Source: JACVRW01 sp963850205 (lineage in GTDB: Bacteria; Actinomycetota; Thermoleophilia; Solirubrobacterales; Thermoleophilaceae). Taken from it: a stretch of 64,000 bases of DNA. The stretch covers positions 62,001 to 126,000 of the forward strand of contig CAWKKJ010000012.1 in the NCBI GenBank assembly GCA_963850205.1. The letters are read 5' to 3'. The notes beneath the pieces were generated by a model. That model was not told the origin of the DNA, did no database searches, and saw only the letters and a program-made list of their open reading frames with translations. The position numbers and the translations under genes are program-made. Below, in pieces: positions 7,907 to 16,236 of this stretch. Numbering within the stretch: position 1 is the stretch's first letter; each line of letters begins with the position of its first letter.

Positions 7907-8400
7907 GGAACGACATAGAGCAAACGCGCGACGAGATGTCCGACACCGTGGACGCGCTCGGCCATAAGGCCGACGTCAAGACGCGGACCAAGGAGGCTCT
8001 CGGCAGCCGCAAGGACGCGCTGGTCTCGAAGGTCAGCGGCGGCACGCCCGACTCGGGCGAGGTCAAGCAGGGCGCACAGAGGGCCGTGGGCGTGGCCCAG
8101 GAGAACCCGCTGGGGCTCGCCGTCGGCTCGCTGGCCGTGGGCTTCCTGGCCGGGATGCTCATCCCCTCCAGCAAGGTCGAGGACGAGAAGATCGGTCCGA
8201 TGGCCGACCAGGTCAAGGAGAAGGCCAAGGAGACAGGTCAGGAGGCCATGGAGCGCGGCAAGCAGGTGGCCGGCGAGGCGGCCGAGAGCGCCAAGCAGAC
8301 GGCCCAGGAGAGCGGCCGCGACCAGGCCGAGGAGCTGCGCTCGAGCGCCGAGGCCAAGGCCGGCGAGGCGCGTTCGGGCACGGAGCCGAGCCAGGTCTGA
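7882..8400 (+). CDS. DUF3618 domain-containing protein
   Basis: 172 residues with a strong AAGGAGG ribosome-binding site at 7868-7874, 7 bases before ATG. Residues 7-40 (AIRNDIEQTRDEMSDTVDAL) are the DUF3618 signature. Residues about 72-92 (NPLGLAVGSLAVGFLAGMLI) form one membrane segment. Residues 100-172 are a charged Ala/Glu/Lys/Gln-rich helical tail. The stop shares one base with the ATG of the YihY gene (TGATG), pointing to coupled translation. DUF3618 proteins commonly lie beside holin-X and YihY genes in actinobacteria, and their biochemical role is unknown. Confidence 0.85.
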   Translation: MGQESAAIRNDIEQTRDEMSDTVDALGHKADVKTRTKEALGSRKDALVSKVSGGTPDSGEVKQGAQRAVGVAQENPLGLAVGSLAVGFLAGMLIPSSKVEDEKIGPMADQVKEKAKETGQEAMERGKQVAGEAAESAKQTAQESGRDQAEELRSSAEAKAGEARSGTEPSQV

Positions 8401-9404
8401 TGGCCGATTCCGCTGAATCCACCGAGCCCCGGGTCGAGGAGAAGCGCATCGGCCGCCGGCCGGAGGGCCCCGCCCATCCGCGGAAGGGCGGGGTCGTCCA
8501 GACCGTCAAGCGCACGGTCGCCGAGTTCCAGGAGGACAACCTCACCGACTGGGCGGCCGCGCTCACCTACTACTCGGTGCTGTCGGTCTTCCCGGCGATC
8601 ATCGCCATGGTGTCGGTCGTGGGCCTGGTGGGCGACCCGCAGACGATCACCGAGGAGCTCACCGACATCGTCAGCTCCATCGGCCCGGCGTCGGCGGCGG
8701 ACACGCTGAAGGGGCCGATCGAGAGCGTCACGAGCAGCAAGGGAAGCGCCGGCATCCTGTTGATCCTGGGTATCGCCGGCGCCCTGTGGACGGCATCGGG
8801 CTACGTCGGTGCTTTCATGCGCGCCTCCAACTCGATCTACGAGGTCGAGGAGGGACGGGGGTTCATCAAGCTGCGGCCGCTGCAGATGTTGGTGACGCTC
8901 GTGCTGGTGGTCATGCTGGCGCTGGTGCTGTTCGCGCTGGTGCTCACCGGTCCGGTGGCCCAGCAGGTGGGCTCGGCGATCGGCTTGGGGGACACGGCGG
9001 TGACGGTCTGGGACATCGCCAAGTGGCCGGTGCTCCTGGTGGTGGTGATGCTGATGTTCGCGGTGCTCTACTACTCGGCGCCCAACGCGAAGCTGCGCGG
9101 CTTCAAGTGGGTCACGCCGGGGAGCGTGCTGGCCATCGTGGTCTGGCTGGTGGCCTCCGCTGCGTTCGCCTTCTACGTGGCCAACTTCGGCTCCTACAAC
9201 AAGACCTACGGCGCGCTGGGCGGCGTGATCGTCTTCCTGGTCTGGATCTGGCTGACCAACGTGGCCATCCTGCTGGGCGCCGAGCTGAACGCCGAGCACG
9301 AGCGCAGCCGCCAGATCGAGGAGGGCCTGCCCGGCGCCGAGCGCGAGTTGCAGCTCGAGCCCCGCAGCGAGCCCAAGGACAGCAAGAAGGCCCGCACGGC
9401 CTAG
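8400..9404 (+). CDS. YihY/BrkB family inner-membrane protein
   Basis: 334 residues. The family's entry motif is seen near residues 45-70 (DNLTDWAAALTYYSVLSVFP). About six membrane segments run to residue 300, including a conserved GGVIVFLVWIWLTNVAILLG with the family's acidic GAELNAE end at about residue 295. The C-terminal tail is charged and ends KKARTA. YihY/BrkB proteins were once called ribonuclease BN by mistake; they are membrane proteins of unknown transport or structural role. It is the last gene of the 7.0-9.4 kb operon. A palindromic repeat begins directly after its stop and may act as transcription end. Confidence 0.9.
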   Translation: MADSAESTEPRVEEKRIGRRPEGPAHPRKGGVVQTVKRTVAEFQEDNLTDWAAALTYYSVLSVFPAIIAMVSVVGLVGDPQTITEELTDIVSSIGPASAADTLKGPIESVTSSKGSAGILLILGIAGALWTASGYVGAFMRASNSIYEVEEGRGFIKLRPLQMLVTLVLVVMLALVLFALVLTGPVAQQVGSAIGLGDTAVTVWDIAKWPVLLVVVMLMFAVLYYSAPNAKLRGFKWVTPGSVLAIVVWLVASAAFAFYVANFGSYNKTYGALGGVIVFLVWIWLTNVAILLGAELNAEHERSRQIEEGLPGAERELQLEPRSEPKDSKKARTA

Positions 9405-9437
9405 CCGCAAGCAGCCGGCTCGGCCGGCTGCGCGCGG
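9405..9437. repeat. Complete copy of a 33-base palindromic repeat
   Basis: The element folds as CCGC, two unpaired bases (AA/GC), a perfect 9-bp stem GCAGCCGGC / GCCGGCTGC, and a TCG loop. It lies between the convergent YihY (+) and anti-sigma (-) genes, so it may double as a terminator. The same core recurs in four tandem copies at 55459-55624, and as half copies at 48733, 49923 and 50307. It resembles a REP-type intergenic palindrome; no RAYT transposase gene is in the window. Confidence 0.75.
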
Positions 9438-9446
9438 TTGATGGTC

Positions 9447-10130
9447 TCAGTACTTCAACGCGCCCCGCAGCACGGCCGGCTGGTCCCGGGGCGAGCTGGC
9501 CGCGCCGGCCCGGCGGGTGATCACCACGCGGTGGTACTCGCCGGGACGGACGGCGGCGGTCAGCTCGGCCTGAGCCGTCCCGCCCGGGCGCGGCCTGAAC
9601 GTGCCGCCGCTCACCCAGCGTCCGTCCTCGCGGATGCACCACAGCTCGTGGGCCTGCCGGGAGGGCAGCCCCCTCACCTCGAGGCTCACGCGTGAGCCCG
9701 CCGCCACCTTGTCCACCGTGAAGCTGCCCGAGGCGCCGGGCTCGCCGCGCAGGCTCCCGTAGGCGTAGGCAGACTCGTCGCCCGGCAGGGTCAGCAGGAC
9801 GACGGCGACTGCGACCGCGGCCACGGCGGCCACCGCCGCCGCCAGGACCCGCCTGCGCAGCAGGCGGTTGCGGTCAAGCGCACGGCGGCCGCGCTCACGC
9901 GCCACGCGGTCGAGCACCGCGTCCTCCAGCGCTCCCGAGGGGAGCGGCGGCGGGACGTCGGCCGGCTCGATCCGGTCGAGCAGCGCGGGCAGGCCGGCCA
10001 GCGCGGCGTGCTCGCGCCGGCAGGCCTCGCACGTCTGCAGGTGGCGTTCCATGGCCTCGCGCTCGGCCGGGTCGAGGGCTCCGAGCACGTACCCGCCCAT
10101 CAGGTCGGCGTGGCTGGCGCAGCCGCTCAC
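9447..10130 (-). CDS. Anti-sigma factor, RskA-like with zinc-finger N-terminus
   Basis: 227 residues. The N-terminal ZAS-type zinc motif is H30-x3-C34-x2-C37 (ERHLQTCEACRREH), with H7 as a likely further ligand. A single membrane segment lies at about residues 92-116 (RRVLAAAVAAVAAVAVAVVL). The extracytoplasmic C-terminal domain (GSFTVDKV, GLPSRQAHELWCIREDGRWV) matches the anti-sigma-K factor RskA domain. It should bind and hold the sigma factor encoded immediately upstream, with release by regulated proteolysis. The ATG overlaps the sigma stop by four bases. Confidence 0.9.
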   Translation of the reverse strand: MSGCASHADLMGGYVLGALDPAEREAMERHLQTCEACRREHAALAGLPALLDRIEPADVPPPLPSGALEDAVLDRVARERGRRALDRNRLLRRRVLAAAVAAVAAVAVAVVLLTLPGDESAYAYGSLRGEPGASGSFTVDKVAAGSRVSLEVRGLPSRQAHELWCIREDGRWVSGGTFRPRPGGTAQAELTAAVRPGEYHRVVITRRAGAASSPRDQPAVLRGALKY

Positions 10131-10678
10131 GCCTCGACCCCCATCTCGTCGAGCACGAGCCGCAGGCTTCGCAGGGCATAGGACGTGCGGCTCTTCACCG
10201 TGCCCAGCGGAATGCCCTTGAGCTCCGCGATCTCACGCAGGGTGAGGCCGCTCCAGTGCGCGAGCCGGATCAGCTCGCGGTGCTCGGGACGCAGCCGGGC
10301 GAGCGCGGCCGCGATCTGCCAGCGCAGCACCGCCTGTTCGAGCGGGTCGTCGCCGGCGGGCGGGGCGGGCAGGTCGTCGCGGTCGGCGAGCGCGGGACGC
10401 GCCCCGGCCCGGCGGCGCAGGTCCACGATCCGGTGCCGGGCGATCGAGTACAGCCAGGTGCGCACGGTCGCGCGACTCGCGTCGTAGTCGGCGGCATGGC
10501 GCCAGGCACGGGCGAACACGTCCTGGACGACCTCCTCGGCCAGCTGCCGGTCGTCCAGGGCGTTGCAGGCGAAGCCGAACAGCTCGCCCGAGTAGCGCCG
10601 GTACAGCTCGCGCAGGCGGTCGCCGGTCTCATCGCCGGGAAGCGACTCGACCAGGCTCGCGTCGCTGGGTCCCACCAC
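10127..10678 (-). CDS. ECF sigma factor (SigK/SigL-like), paired with anti-sigma
   Basis: 183 residues. Region 2 lies at about residues 22-95 (YRRYSGELFGFACNALDDRQ, VQDVFARAWRHAADYD, VRTWLYSIARHRIVDLRRRA). Region 4 lies at about 122-178 (LARLRPEHRELIRLAHWSGL, TLREIAELKGIPLGTVKSRT). It lies directly upstream of, and overlaps, the RskA-like gene, so it is almost certainly controlled by that membrane anti-sigma factor. It is the second ECF system in the window and is distinct from the one at 5853. Confidence 0.9.
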   Translation of the reverse strand: MVGPSDASLVESLPGDETGDRLRELYRRYSGELFGFACNALDDRQLAEEVVQDVFARAWRHAADYDASRATVRTWLYSIARHRIVDLRRRAGARPALADRDDLPAPPAGDDPLEQAVLRWQIAAALARLRPEHRELIRLAHWSGLTLREIAELKGIPLGTVKSRTSYALRSLRLVLDEMGVEA

Positions 10679-10729
10679 GACGCACCGTAGTACGCGCGGG
10701 GGGATCGCGCGGTTCGCACGCTCGGCGCA

Positions 10730-12505
10730 TCAGATGCCGTGGGCGGCCAGCCACAGCTCGAGCAGGGCGAGCTGCCAGAGCTTGCTTCCGCCCAGCGTGG
10801 TGCGCTGCTCGTTCGGCTCGGCCAGGAGCATGTCCACATAGGCCGGCTCGAACAGGCCCCGCTGCCGGGCGGCCGGGGCGCGCAGTGCCTCGGCAGCAAG
10901 CTCCAGGTAGGGCCCGTCCAGGTGGCTGAGCGCCGGTACCGGGAAGTAGCCCTTGGGGCGGTCGACCACCTCCGCCGGCAGAAGCCGGCGCGCGGCCCGC
11001 TTCAGGATCCCCTTGCCCCCGTCGGCCAGCTTGAGCTCGGGCGGGCAGGCGGCGGCCAGCTCGACCAGCTCGTGATCGAGGAAGGGCGTGCGGGCCTCGA
11101 GGCCCCAGGCCATCGTCATGTTGTCCACGCGCTTGACCGGGTCGTCGGCCAGCATCACCTGGGCGTCCAGCCTCAGGGCGCGGTCGAGCGGTGTGTCGGC
11201 GCCGGGCCGCGCGAAGTGGCGGCGCACGAACTCCTCGCTCTCGTCCCGCTCGACCCGGTGGTCGGGACCGACCACCCGCTCCAGCTCGGCGTGGTTGCGA
11301 TCGAAGAACTCCTCGCGGTAGCGCTCGAGACCGTCTTCCCGCGCGTCGCGCATCGGCGGATACCAGGAGTAGCCGCCGAACACCTCGTCGGCCCCCTGGC
11401 CGGATTGCACCACCTTCATCTCCTTCGCCACCTCCTGGGACAGCAGGTAGAAGGCCACCGCGTCGTGGCTGACCATGGGCTCGCTCATGGCGCGCACCGC
11501 GCCGTCCAGGGCGGGAAGCAGCCGGTCGTCGCCGATGCGGATGCGGCGGTGGTCGGTGCCGTAGCGCTCGGCCACCAGGTCGGAGTAGGCGAACTCGTCG
11601 CCCTCGCGGCCGCCCGCCTCCTCGAAGCCGATGCTGAAGGTGGTGAGCCCACGCTGGCCGTGCTCGGCCAGCAGGGCCACGATCAGGCTGGAATCGAGAC
11701 CGCCCGACAGCAGCACGCCCACCGGCACGTCGGCCACCATCCGGCGTTCGACGGCGGTGGCCAGCCGATCCAGCACAGCGCCTTCCCACTCCTCGTCGCA
11801 GCGCGGGCCCCCCGCCGCGTCGCGCGTGAACTCGGGCCGCCAGTACTCGATCTCCCGGCGGGTGCCGTCGGGCTCGACCGCCAGCAGCGTGGCCGGGGCC
11901 AGCTTGCGGACGCCGCGCAGGATCGTGCGCGGCGCCGGCACCACCGCGTGCCACATCAGGTAGTGGTGCAGGGCGACCGGGTCGATCGCCGTGTCGATGT
12001 CCCCGCCGGCCAGGAGCGCGGGCAGGGTGGAGGCGAAGCGAAGGCCGGCGGAGGTGTCGGCGAGGTAGAGCGGCTTGATCCCGAGCCGGTCCCGTCCCAG
12101 CAGCGCCCGCCCGCCGGCGGTGTCCACCAGGCAGAAGGCGAACATGCCGGCCAGGTGATCGACGAAGCGGTCGCCCCAGTGGTGCCAGCCCTTGAGCAGG
12201 ACCTCGGTGTCGCTGGTGGAGAAGAAGCGGTAGCCCTTCTCCTCGAGCCGGCGGCGCAGCTCGACGTGGTTGTAGATGCAGCCGTTGAACACCGCGGCCA
12301 GGCCGAGCTCGGAGTCCACCATGGGCTGAGCCCCGCGCGGCGACAGGTCGATCACCGCCAGCCGGCGATGCGACAGCCCGATCCCGGCACCCGCCCAGGC
12401 GCCCGCCCCGTCCGGCCCCCGGGGAGCCACCCGCTCGCCCATTCGCCACACGGCCTTCATGTCCGGCGGCCCGCTCCGTGCGAGCTCGCCGGCAAACCCA
12501 CACAT
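10730..12505 (-). CDS. Asparagine-synthase-type amidotransferase of the N-acetylglutaminylglutamine amide (NAGGN) family
   Basis: 591 residues. The N-terminal Ntn glutaminase has Cys2 as nucleophile (MCGFAGELA) and the motifs RVAPRGPDG and VFNGCIYNHVELRRRLEEKG. The C-terminal synthetase domain has the ATP pyrophosphatase loop LLSGGLDSS at residues 266-273. Several stretches (LHHYLMWHAVVPAPRTILRG, VVQSGQGADEVFGGYSWYPP, LTTFSIGFEEAGG) are characteristic of the N-acetylglutaminylglutamine amidotransferase branch rather than AsnB. Members amidate the C-terminus of the osmoprotectant dipeptide NAGGN using glutamine and ATP. The usual partner, a GNAT/ATP-grasp N-acetylglutaminylglutamine synthetase, is not next to it; three other amide-ligase-type genes lie upstream on the same strand. 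The true substrate is therefore open. Confidence 0.85.
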   Translation of the reverse strand: MCGFAGELARSGPPDMKAVWRMGERVAPRGPDGAGAWAGAGIGLSHRRLAVIDLSPRGAQPMVDSELGLAAVFNGCIYNHVELRRRLEEKGYRFFSTSDTEVLLKGWHHWGDRFVDHLAGMFAFCLVDTAGGRALLGRDRLGIKPLYLADTSAGLRFASTLPALLAGGDIDTAIDPVALHHYLMWHAVVPAPRTILRGVRKLAPATLLAVEPDGTRREIEYWRPEFTRDAAGGPRCDEEWEGAVLDRLATAVERRMVADVPVGVLLSGGLDSSLIVALLAEHGQRGLTTFSIGFEEAGGREGDEFAYSDLVAERYGTDHRRIRIGDDRLLPALDGAVRAMSEPMVSHDAVAFYLLSQEVAKEMKVVQSGQGADEVFGGYSWYPPMRDAREDGLERYREEFFDRNHAELERVVGPDHRVERDESEEFVRRHFARPGADTPLDRALRLDAQVMLADDPVKRVDNMTMAWGLEARTPFLDHELVELAAACPPELKLADGGKGILKRAARRLLPAEVVDRPKGYFPVPALSHLDGPYLELAAEALRAPAARQRGLFEPAYVDMLLAEPNEQRTTLGGSKLWQLALLELWLAAHGI

Positions 12506-12590
12506 CGGGCCGGTCCTAGATGACTGGTTCCACGACCCCGCGCACGCGGATGACGCACGGATACCGTCGCCGGATCGGGGTCATCGGGCT

Positions 12591-12614
12591 CGCCGATACA
12601 CCCGTGTATCGGCG
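12591..12614. promoter_or_regulatory. Perfect 11-bp inverted repeat upstream of the amidotransferase gene
   Basis: CGCCGATACAC-CC-GTGTATCGGCG is a perfect palindrome with only 2 central bases. It lies in the 177-base space between the GCS2 ligase gene and the amidotransferase gene, 86 bases before the latter's ATG on the minus strand. The two-base centre is too tight for a good RNA hairpin loop, so an operator for a dimeric regulator is more likely than a terminator. Confidence 0.5.
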
Positions 12615-12682
12615 TCGCCCTGCTTTCCCCGCCCGGCTCGGTCCCGAGCGCCCCCGCGCACACGCGGCCGCGAAACCAATCA

Positions 12683-13861
12683 TCACGCTCCCTCGCCCGC
12701 GACCGCCGGGGCCGTTGCTCCGGCCTGCCCGGCGTCGAGGAAGGCGGCGGCCAGCGCGGCCACCAGCTGGCGCTGGCCGGCCTCACGCACGATGTCGCGC
12801 TGCCGCCGCGCGCCGGGAGCAGCCACCAGGGCGCTGACCTCGTCCAGCTCGGCTCGACAGCCCAGAGCGTCGGCGTGGGGGGCGCAGACCGAGAGCAGCT
12901 CGTCGAGCAGTTCGGCAGCGGGCAGGCGCTCGTCGGACTCCACGTCGATCAGATGGCCGTCCATGCCGTCGCGGGCGGCGATGAAGCGATTCTCCTCGAT
13001 TACCTCCTGGGCGCCGACCAGCTCCTCGGAAGCGTGTCCCTCGGTCGCCTCGAGCCGCACCAGCGCCTGGATCAGCGCCGCGATCGACGCGACCTCGGCC
13101 ACGCGGGTCTGAGCGTCCGCGATGCGCACTTCGATGGTGCCGAAGCGCGGCTGGAGGCGGACGTCCCACCAGATGAAGGTGGGCTCCGGGAAGGCGTCGG
13201 CGCGGAGCATGACGTCCACCGCTTCGGCGTAGCGCTCGTAGCTCCCGAAGCGGCGGGGGATCCCGGCTCGCGGAAAGGCCTGGAACAGCGGGGTGCGCAC
13301 CGAGGCCATGCCGCTGTCGCGGCCGCGCCAGTAGGGGGAGTTGGCCGACAGGGCGAGGATCAGTGGAAGCTGGGCCCGCATCCGGTCGGCCGCGGCGATG
13401 GCCAGCTCCGAGTGGGGAACGCCGACGTGGACGTGCAGGGCGAAGGTGGGCTCCCTGCGGGCGAGCTCACGCAGTCCGTCGTGGAGCACCTGGTAGCGGG
13501 CTCCGCCCGACACCTCGGTGTCCTCGCCGCGCGCGAACGGGTGCGTGCCGGCCACGGCGGCCTGCAGATCCAACCGGCCGAGCTCGTCGGCCAGCGCCGT
13601 TCTCAACGCCAGCAGCTCCAGCGCCGCCTCGCGCACGCCGGTGTGCACCCCGGTGGCGAGCTCGAGCGTGCAGGCGTGGGTCTCGGCGCTCACGCTGGCG
13701 GCGAGCGTGGGGGACAGCTCCGGCAGAAGGTCGTCGATCCGGTGGGCGAGCGCCCAGTTGCCGGGATCGACCAGCATCACCTCTTCCTCGATCCCCACCG
13801 TCCACGCCGGGCGCTCGGGATCGTGGTTCCACTCGGCCCACTCGGGGAGGTCGTGGCCCAT
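12683..13861 (-). CDS. Carboxylate-amine ligase, glutamate-cysteine ligase family 2 (YbdK/GCS2)
   Basis: 392 residues. ATG at 13861 begins MGHDLPEWAEWNHDPERPAW and runs into TVGIEEEVMLVD, the conserved metal/ATP-binding GIEEE motif of COG2170. Other family marks are ETHACTLELATGVH (residue ~60), FALHVHVGV, ALSANSPYW, FIWWDVRLQPRFGTIEVRI and IEENRFIAARDG. Family members make gamma-glutamyl bonds with weak or unknown acceptor choice; E. coli YbdK has only weak gamma-glutamylcysteine activity. It begins 5 bases after the amidotransferase-like gene and ends a three-gene operon with an ATP-grasp enzyme, so joint synthesis of a glutamyl compound is likely. Confidence 0.88.
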   Translation of the reverse strand: MGHDLPEWAEWNHDPERPAWTVGIEEEVMLVDPGNWALAHRIDDLLPELSPTLAASVSAETHACTLELATGVHTGVREAALELLALRTALADELGRLDLQAAVAGTHPFARGEDTEVSGGARYQVLHDGLRELARREPTFALHVHVGVPHSELAIAAADRMRAQLPLILALSANSPYWRGRDSGMASVRTPLFQAFPRAGIPRRFGSYERYAEAVDVMLRADAFPEPTFIWWDVRLQPRFGTIEVRIADAQTRVAEVASIAALIQALVRLEATEGHASEELVGAQEVIEENRFIAARDGMDGHLIDVESDERLPAAELLDELLSVCAPHADALGCRAELDEVSALVAAPGARRQRDIVREAGQRQLVAALAAAFLDAGQAGATAPAVAGEGA

Positions 13862-13866
13862 CGCGG

Positions 13867-14646
13867 TCAGGCCGCTCGGAGCTCCGAGGCGGCGTGCTCC
13901 GAGCCCGCCTGCACGAGGCCCTCGAACAGCGCGAAATGCTCCGCCTGCTCGACCAGGCACTCGGCGTGCCACTGGACGCCGAAGGTGAAGCCGGGCGCGT
14001 CGGTCTCCAACGCCTCCACGGTCCCGTCCCCGGCGCTCCCCACCGCCCGCAGGCCGTGGCCGAGCGCCGCCGGCGCCTGATGGTGAAACGAGTTCACGGC
14101 CAGCTTGGTGCGTCCGAGGAGCTTGGCCAGACGGCTGTCGGGGGCCAGCTCGACATCGTGAACCGTGCGCCGTCCCGCCAGCGTCTGGCGATGGTCGACC
14201 TCCTCGGTCAGGTCCGGCAGGTGTTGATGAAGGGTACCCCCGAGCGCGACGTTCAGAACCTGGGCGCCGCGGCATATCCCGAGCACCGGCTTGCCCCGGC
14301 GAACTGCCCGGCGGGCCAGCGCGAGCTCGAAGAGATCCAGCTCGGGCTCGGTGGGGCCGAGCTCGGCGTGGGCGGCTGCCCCGTAGGCCGAGGGGTGGAG
14401 GTCCGGACCGCCGGAGAGACAGAGGGCGTCAAGGCGGTCGAGCAGCGGGTCGATGGCCGAGCCGGCGACGGGGGTCAGGATCACGGGGAGACCGCCGGCC
14501 GAGCGGACCGCGTCCAGGTAGCGCTCGCCGAGCGCGAGCTCGCGCCGGCGAGGCTCGCCCTGCGGCACCACGGTGTGGTCCTCGGGCCGGCGGACCTCGG
14601 ACGTGGAGACGCCCACGAGCGGCGGCTTGCTCACGACAGCACCCAT
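13867..14646 (-). CDS. Class I glutamine amidotransferase-like hydrolase (gamma-glutamyl-GABA hydrolase / PuuD family)
   Basis: 259 residues. The catalytic triad of class I amidotransferases is visible: C125 in VLGICRGAQVLNVALGG, H227 and E229 in FGVQWHAEC. The motifs LDALCLSGGPDLHPSAYG and VNSFHHQAP match the peptidase C26/PuuD family, which cleaves gamma-glutamyl amide bonds; the histidine motif is HAE instead of the usual HPE. Its start overlaps the end of the ATP-grasp gene by 16 bases and its stop is 5 bases from the GCS2 gene. It may hydrolyse or edit the product of its neighbours, or supply ammonia to them. Confidence 0.87.
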   Translation of the reverse strand: MGAVVSKPPLVGVSTSEVRRPEDHTVVPQGEPRRRELALGERYLDAVRSAGGLPVILTPVAGSAIDPLLDRLDALCLSGGPDLHPSAYGAAAHAELGPTEPELDLFELALARRAVRRGKPVLGICRGAQVLNVALGGTLHQHLPDLTEEVDHRQTLAGRRTVHDVELAPDSRLAKLLGRTKLAVNSFHHQAPAALGHGLRAVGSAGDGTVEALETDAPGFTFGVQWHAECLVEQAEHFALFEGLVQAGSEHAASELRAA

Positions 14647-16160
14647 GTGTCCTTGCCCCCTCCCTGTTGCGAGCTGTTGACGACCAGAGCGTCGCGGCTG
14701 AGCGCGACCCTCGTGAGTCCCCCCGGGACCACCCTGACATTGTGAGGGCTCAGCAGGACAAAAGGTCGCAGGTCCACGTGCCGGGGCTCCAGCCGGCCCT
14801 CCGCCGCCGTGGGGTGGCGGGAGAGCATGATCGTCTCCTGGGCGATGTAGGAGGCGGGGTCGCGCTCGACCACCTCGGCGATCCGGCGCACGTCCTCCGG
14901 CCTGGCGTGCGGGGCCACGACCACGCCGTGACCGCCGTGCCCGGTGCGGGGCTTGACCACGAGCTCGTCGATGCGGCCCAGCACCTCCTGGCAGACCTCG
15001 GGCACGCCCAGGTCATGGGTCGCGACCGAGCCGAGCAGCGGCTCCTCGCCCAGGTAGAACCGCACCATGTCCTCGACGTAGGCGTGGACCAGCTTGTCGT
15101 CGGCCACCCCGGTGCCGAAGGCGTTCACGCAGGTCAGCGTGCCCGCGCTCAGCGGCTCGATCAACGCGGCCCCCACGTCGGTGAGCTTGTTGTGCTCGTC
15201 CTCGAGGCGGTCCTCGTCGGTCCTGCGGTAGACCACGTCGACCGGCATGCGGCCCTCGCCCAGCCGCGCGCTGAGCCTCCCTGAGGACACCTCCAGGTCG
15301 CCGAGGGTGACCAGGGGGATCGACAGGGCATGGGCCAGCCGCTCGTGCTCGTACCAGGCGCTGTTGGCCCGGCCGTCGGTGAGCAGCACCACCGAGGGCT
15401 CGCCCACCCCCGCCGGGGCGCCCTCAGCGAGTGTCGCCGCCACCATTCCCACGGCGGAGTCGAGGCCCACGCGATCACCGGCGAGATGCTCGGGAAGGTG
15501 GCGGTCGAGCGCCTCGCGAGCGGCGAACGCGTAGCCGATGCCGGAGGGTGTGCGCACGTTGTCCTCCAGCACGAGGAAGCGGCCGTCGGCGCCGCGGACC
15601 ACGTCGAGACCGGCGACCCCCACCCGTACCGGCGCGGCGGGGAGCCCCACCAGCCGGCGCTCGAAGTGATCGCAGCTCTCGAGCACGCGGGCGGGCAGCC
15701 TCCCGGCCGCAACGATCTCCTGCGCCCCGTAGGCGTCGGCCACGAAGCGGTCGAGGGCCTCGACGCGCTGGGAGAGACCCCGCTTCAGCTCCTCCCACTC
15801 GGCGGGGTTGATCAGCCGCGGAACCGGATCGAGGCGAAAGGGGCGCGGCCCCTCCGCTCCGGCGAACCAGACGCCGTGCTCGCGCGAGTCCTCCAGCAGC
15901 TCGTCCCCGAGCGCGGCCAGATCCATCCCCGCCAGCGCGTCGAGGATCTCCTCGTAGGGCGTCCGCGGGGTGCCGTCGGGTTCCAGGGCCTCGTCGAAGG
16001 CGTCGGGTTCCGGGGCGTAGATAACACCCGGCGGGCGCGGCACCGCCGCGCCCGCCGGGAGGGAGGAGGAGTGAGCAGATGTCACCCGCTCCAGCATCCC
16101 GTCGGAGGCCGCGTCTGTCCTCGGCCGTGCGTCCAAAGATCGGTCCTCGGGGTCCGCCAT
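14631..16160 (-). CDS. Circularly permuted ATP-grasp protein (COG2308)
   Basis: 509 residues from ATG at 16160. The N-terminus has RPFRLDPVPRLINPAEWEEL and VEALDRFVADAYGAQEIVAA. The middle has DGRFLVLEDNVRTPSGIGYA and VDVVYRRTDEDRL. The C-terminal ATP-grasp core includes LVVKPRTGHGGHGVVV and SYIAQETIMLSRHP, then HVDLRPFVLLSPHNVRVVPG and, at the end, VNSSQQGGGKDTWVL. This is the full pattern of the DUF404/DUF407 circularly permuted ATP-grasp family, predicted to form amide bonds through acyl-phosphate intermediates. In many genomes the family sits with alpha-E and transglutaminase-like genes; here it leads an operon with a class I amidotransferase and a GCS2 ligase. Confidence 0.88.
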   Translation of the reverse strand: MADPEDRSLDARPRTDAASDGMLERVTSAHSSSLPAGAAVPRPPGVIYAPEPDAFDEALEPDGTPRTPYEEILDALAGMDLAALGDELLEDSREHGVWFAGAEGPRPFRLDPVPRLINPAEWEELKRGLSQRVEALDRFVADAYGAQEIVAAGRLPARVLESCDHFERRLVGLPAAPVRVGVAGLDVVRGADGRFLVLEDNVRTPSGIGYAFAAREALDRHLPEHLAGDRVGLDSAVGMVAATLAEGAPAGVGEPSVVLLTDGRANSAWYEHERLAHALSIPLVTLGDLEVSSGRLSARLGEGRMPVDVVYRRTDEDRLEDEHNKLTDVGAALIEPLSAGTLTCVNAFGTGVADDKLVHAYVEDMVRFYLGEEPLLGSVATHDLGVPEVCQEVLGRIDELVVKPRTGHGGHGVVVAPHARPEDVRRIAEVVERDPASYIAQETIMLSRHPTAAEGRLEPRHVDLRPFVLLSPHNVRVVPGGLTRVALSRDALVVNSSQQGGGKDTWVLS

Positions 16161-16236
16161 CTGGTCGAAGCGTACGTGGCGGGTGTTACATGGTGGCCCC
16201 CGAGGGAGCCCAGCACCCGTCACTAGTCTCGAAGCG

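Noticed and set aside
10739..12523. 594-codon open frame on + strand opposite the amidotransferase gene
   Set aside because: Mirror frame of a well-supported asparagine-synthase-type gene; its composition is unlike a folded protein.
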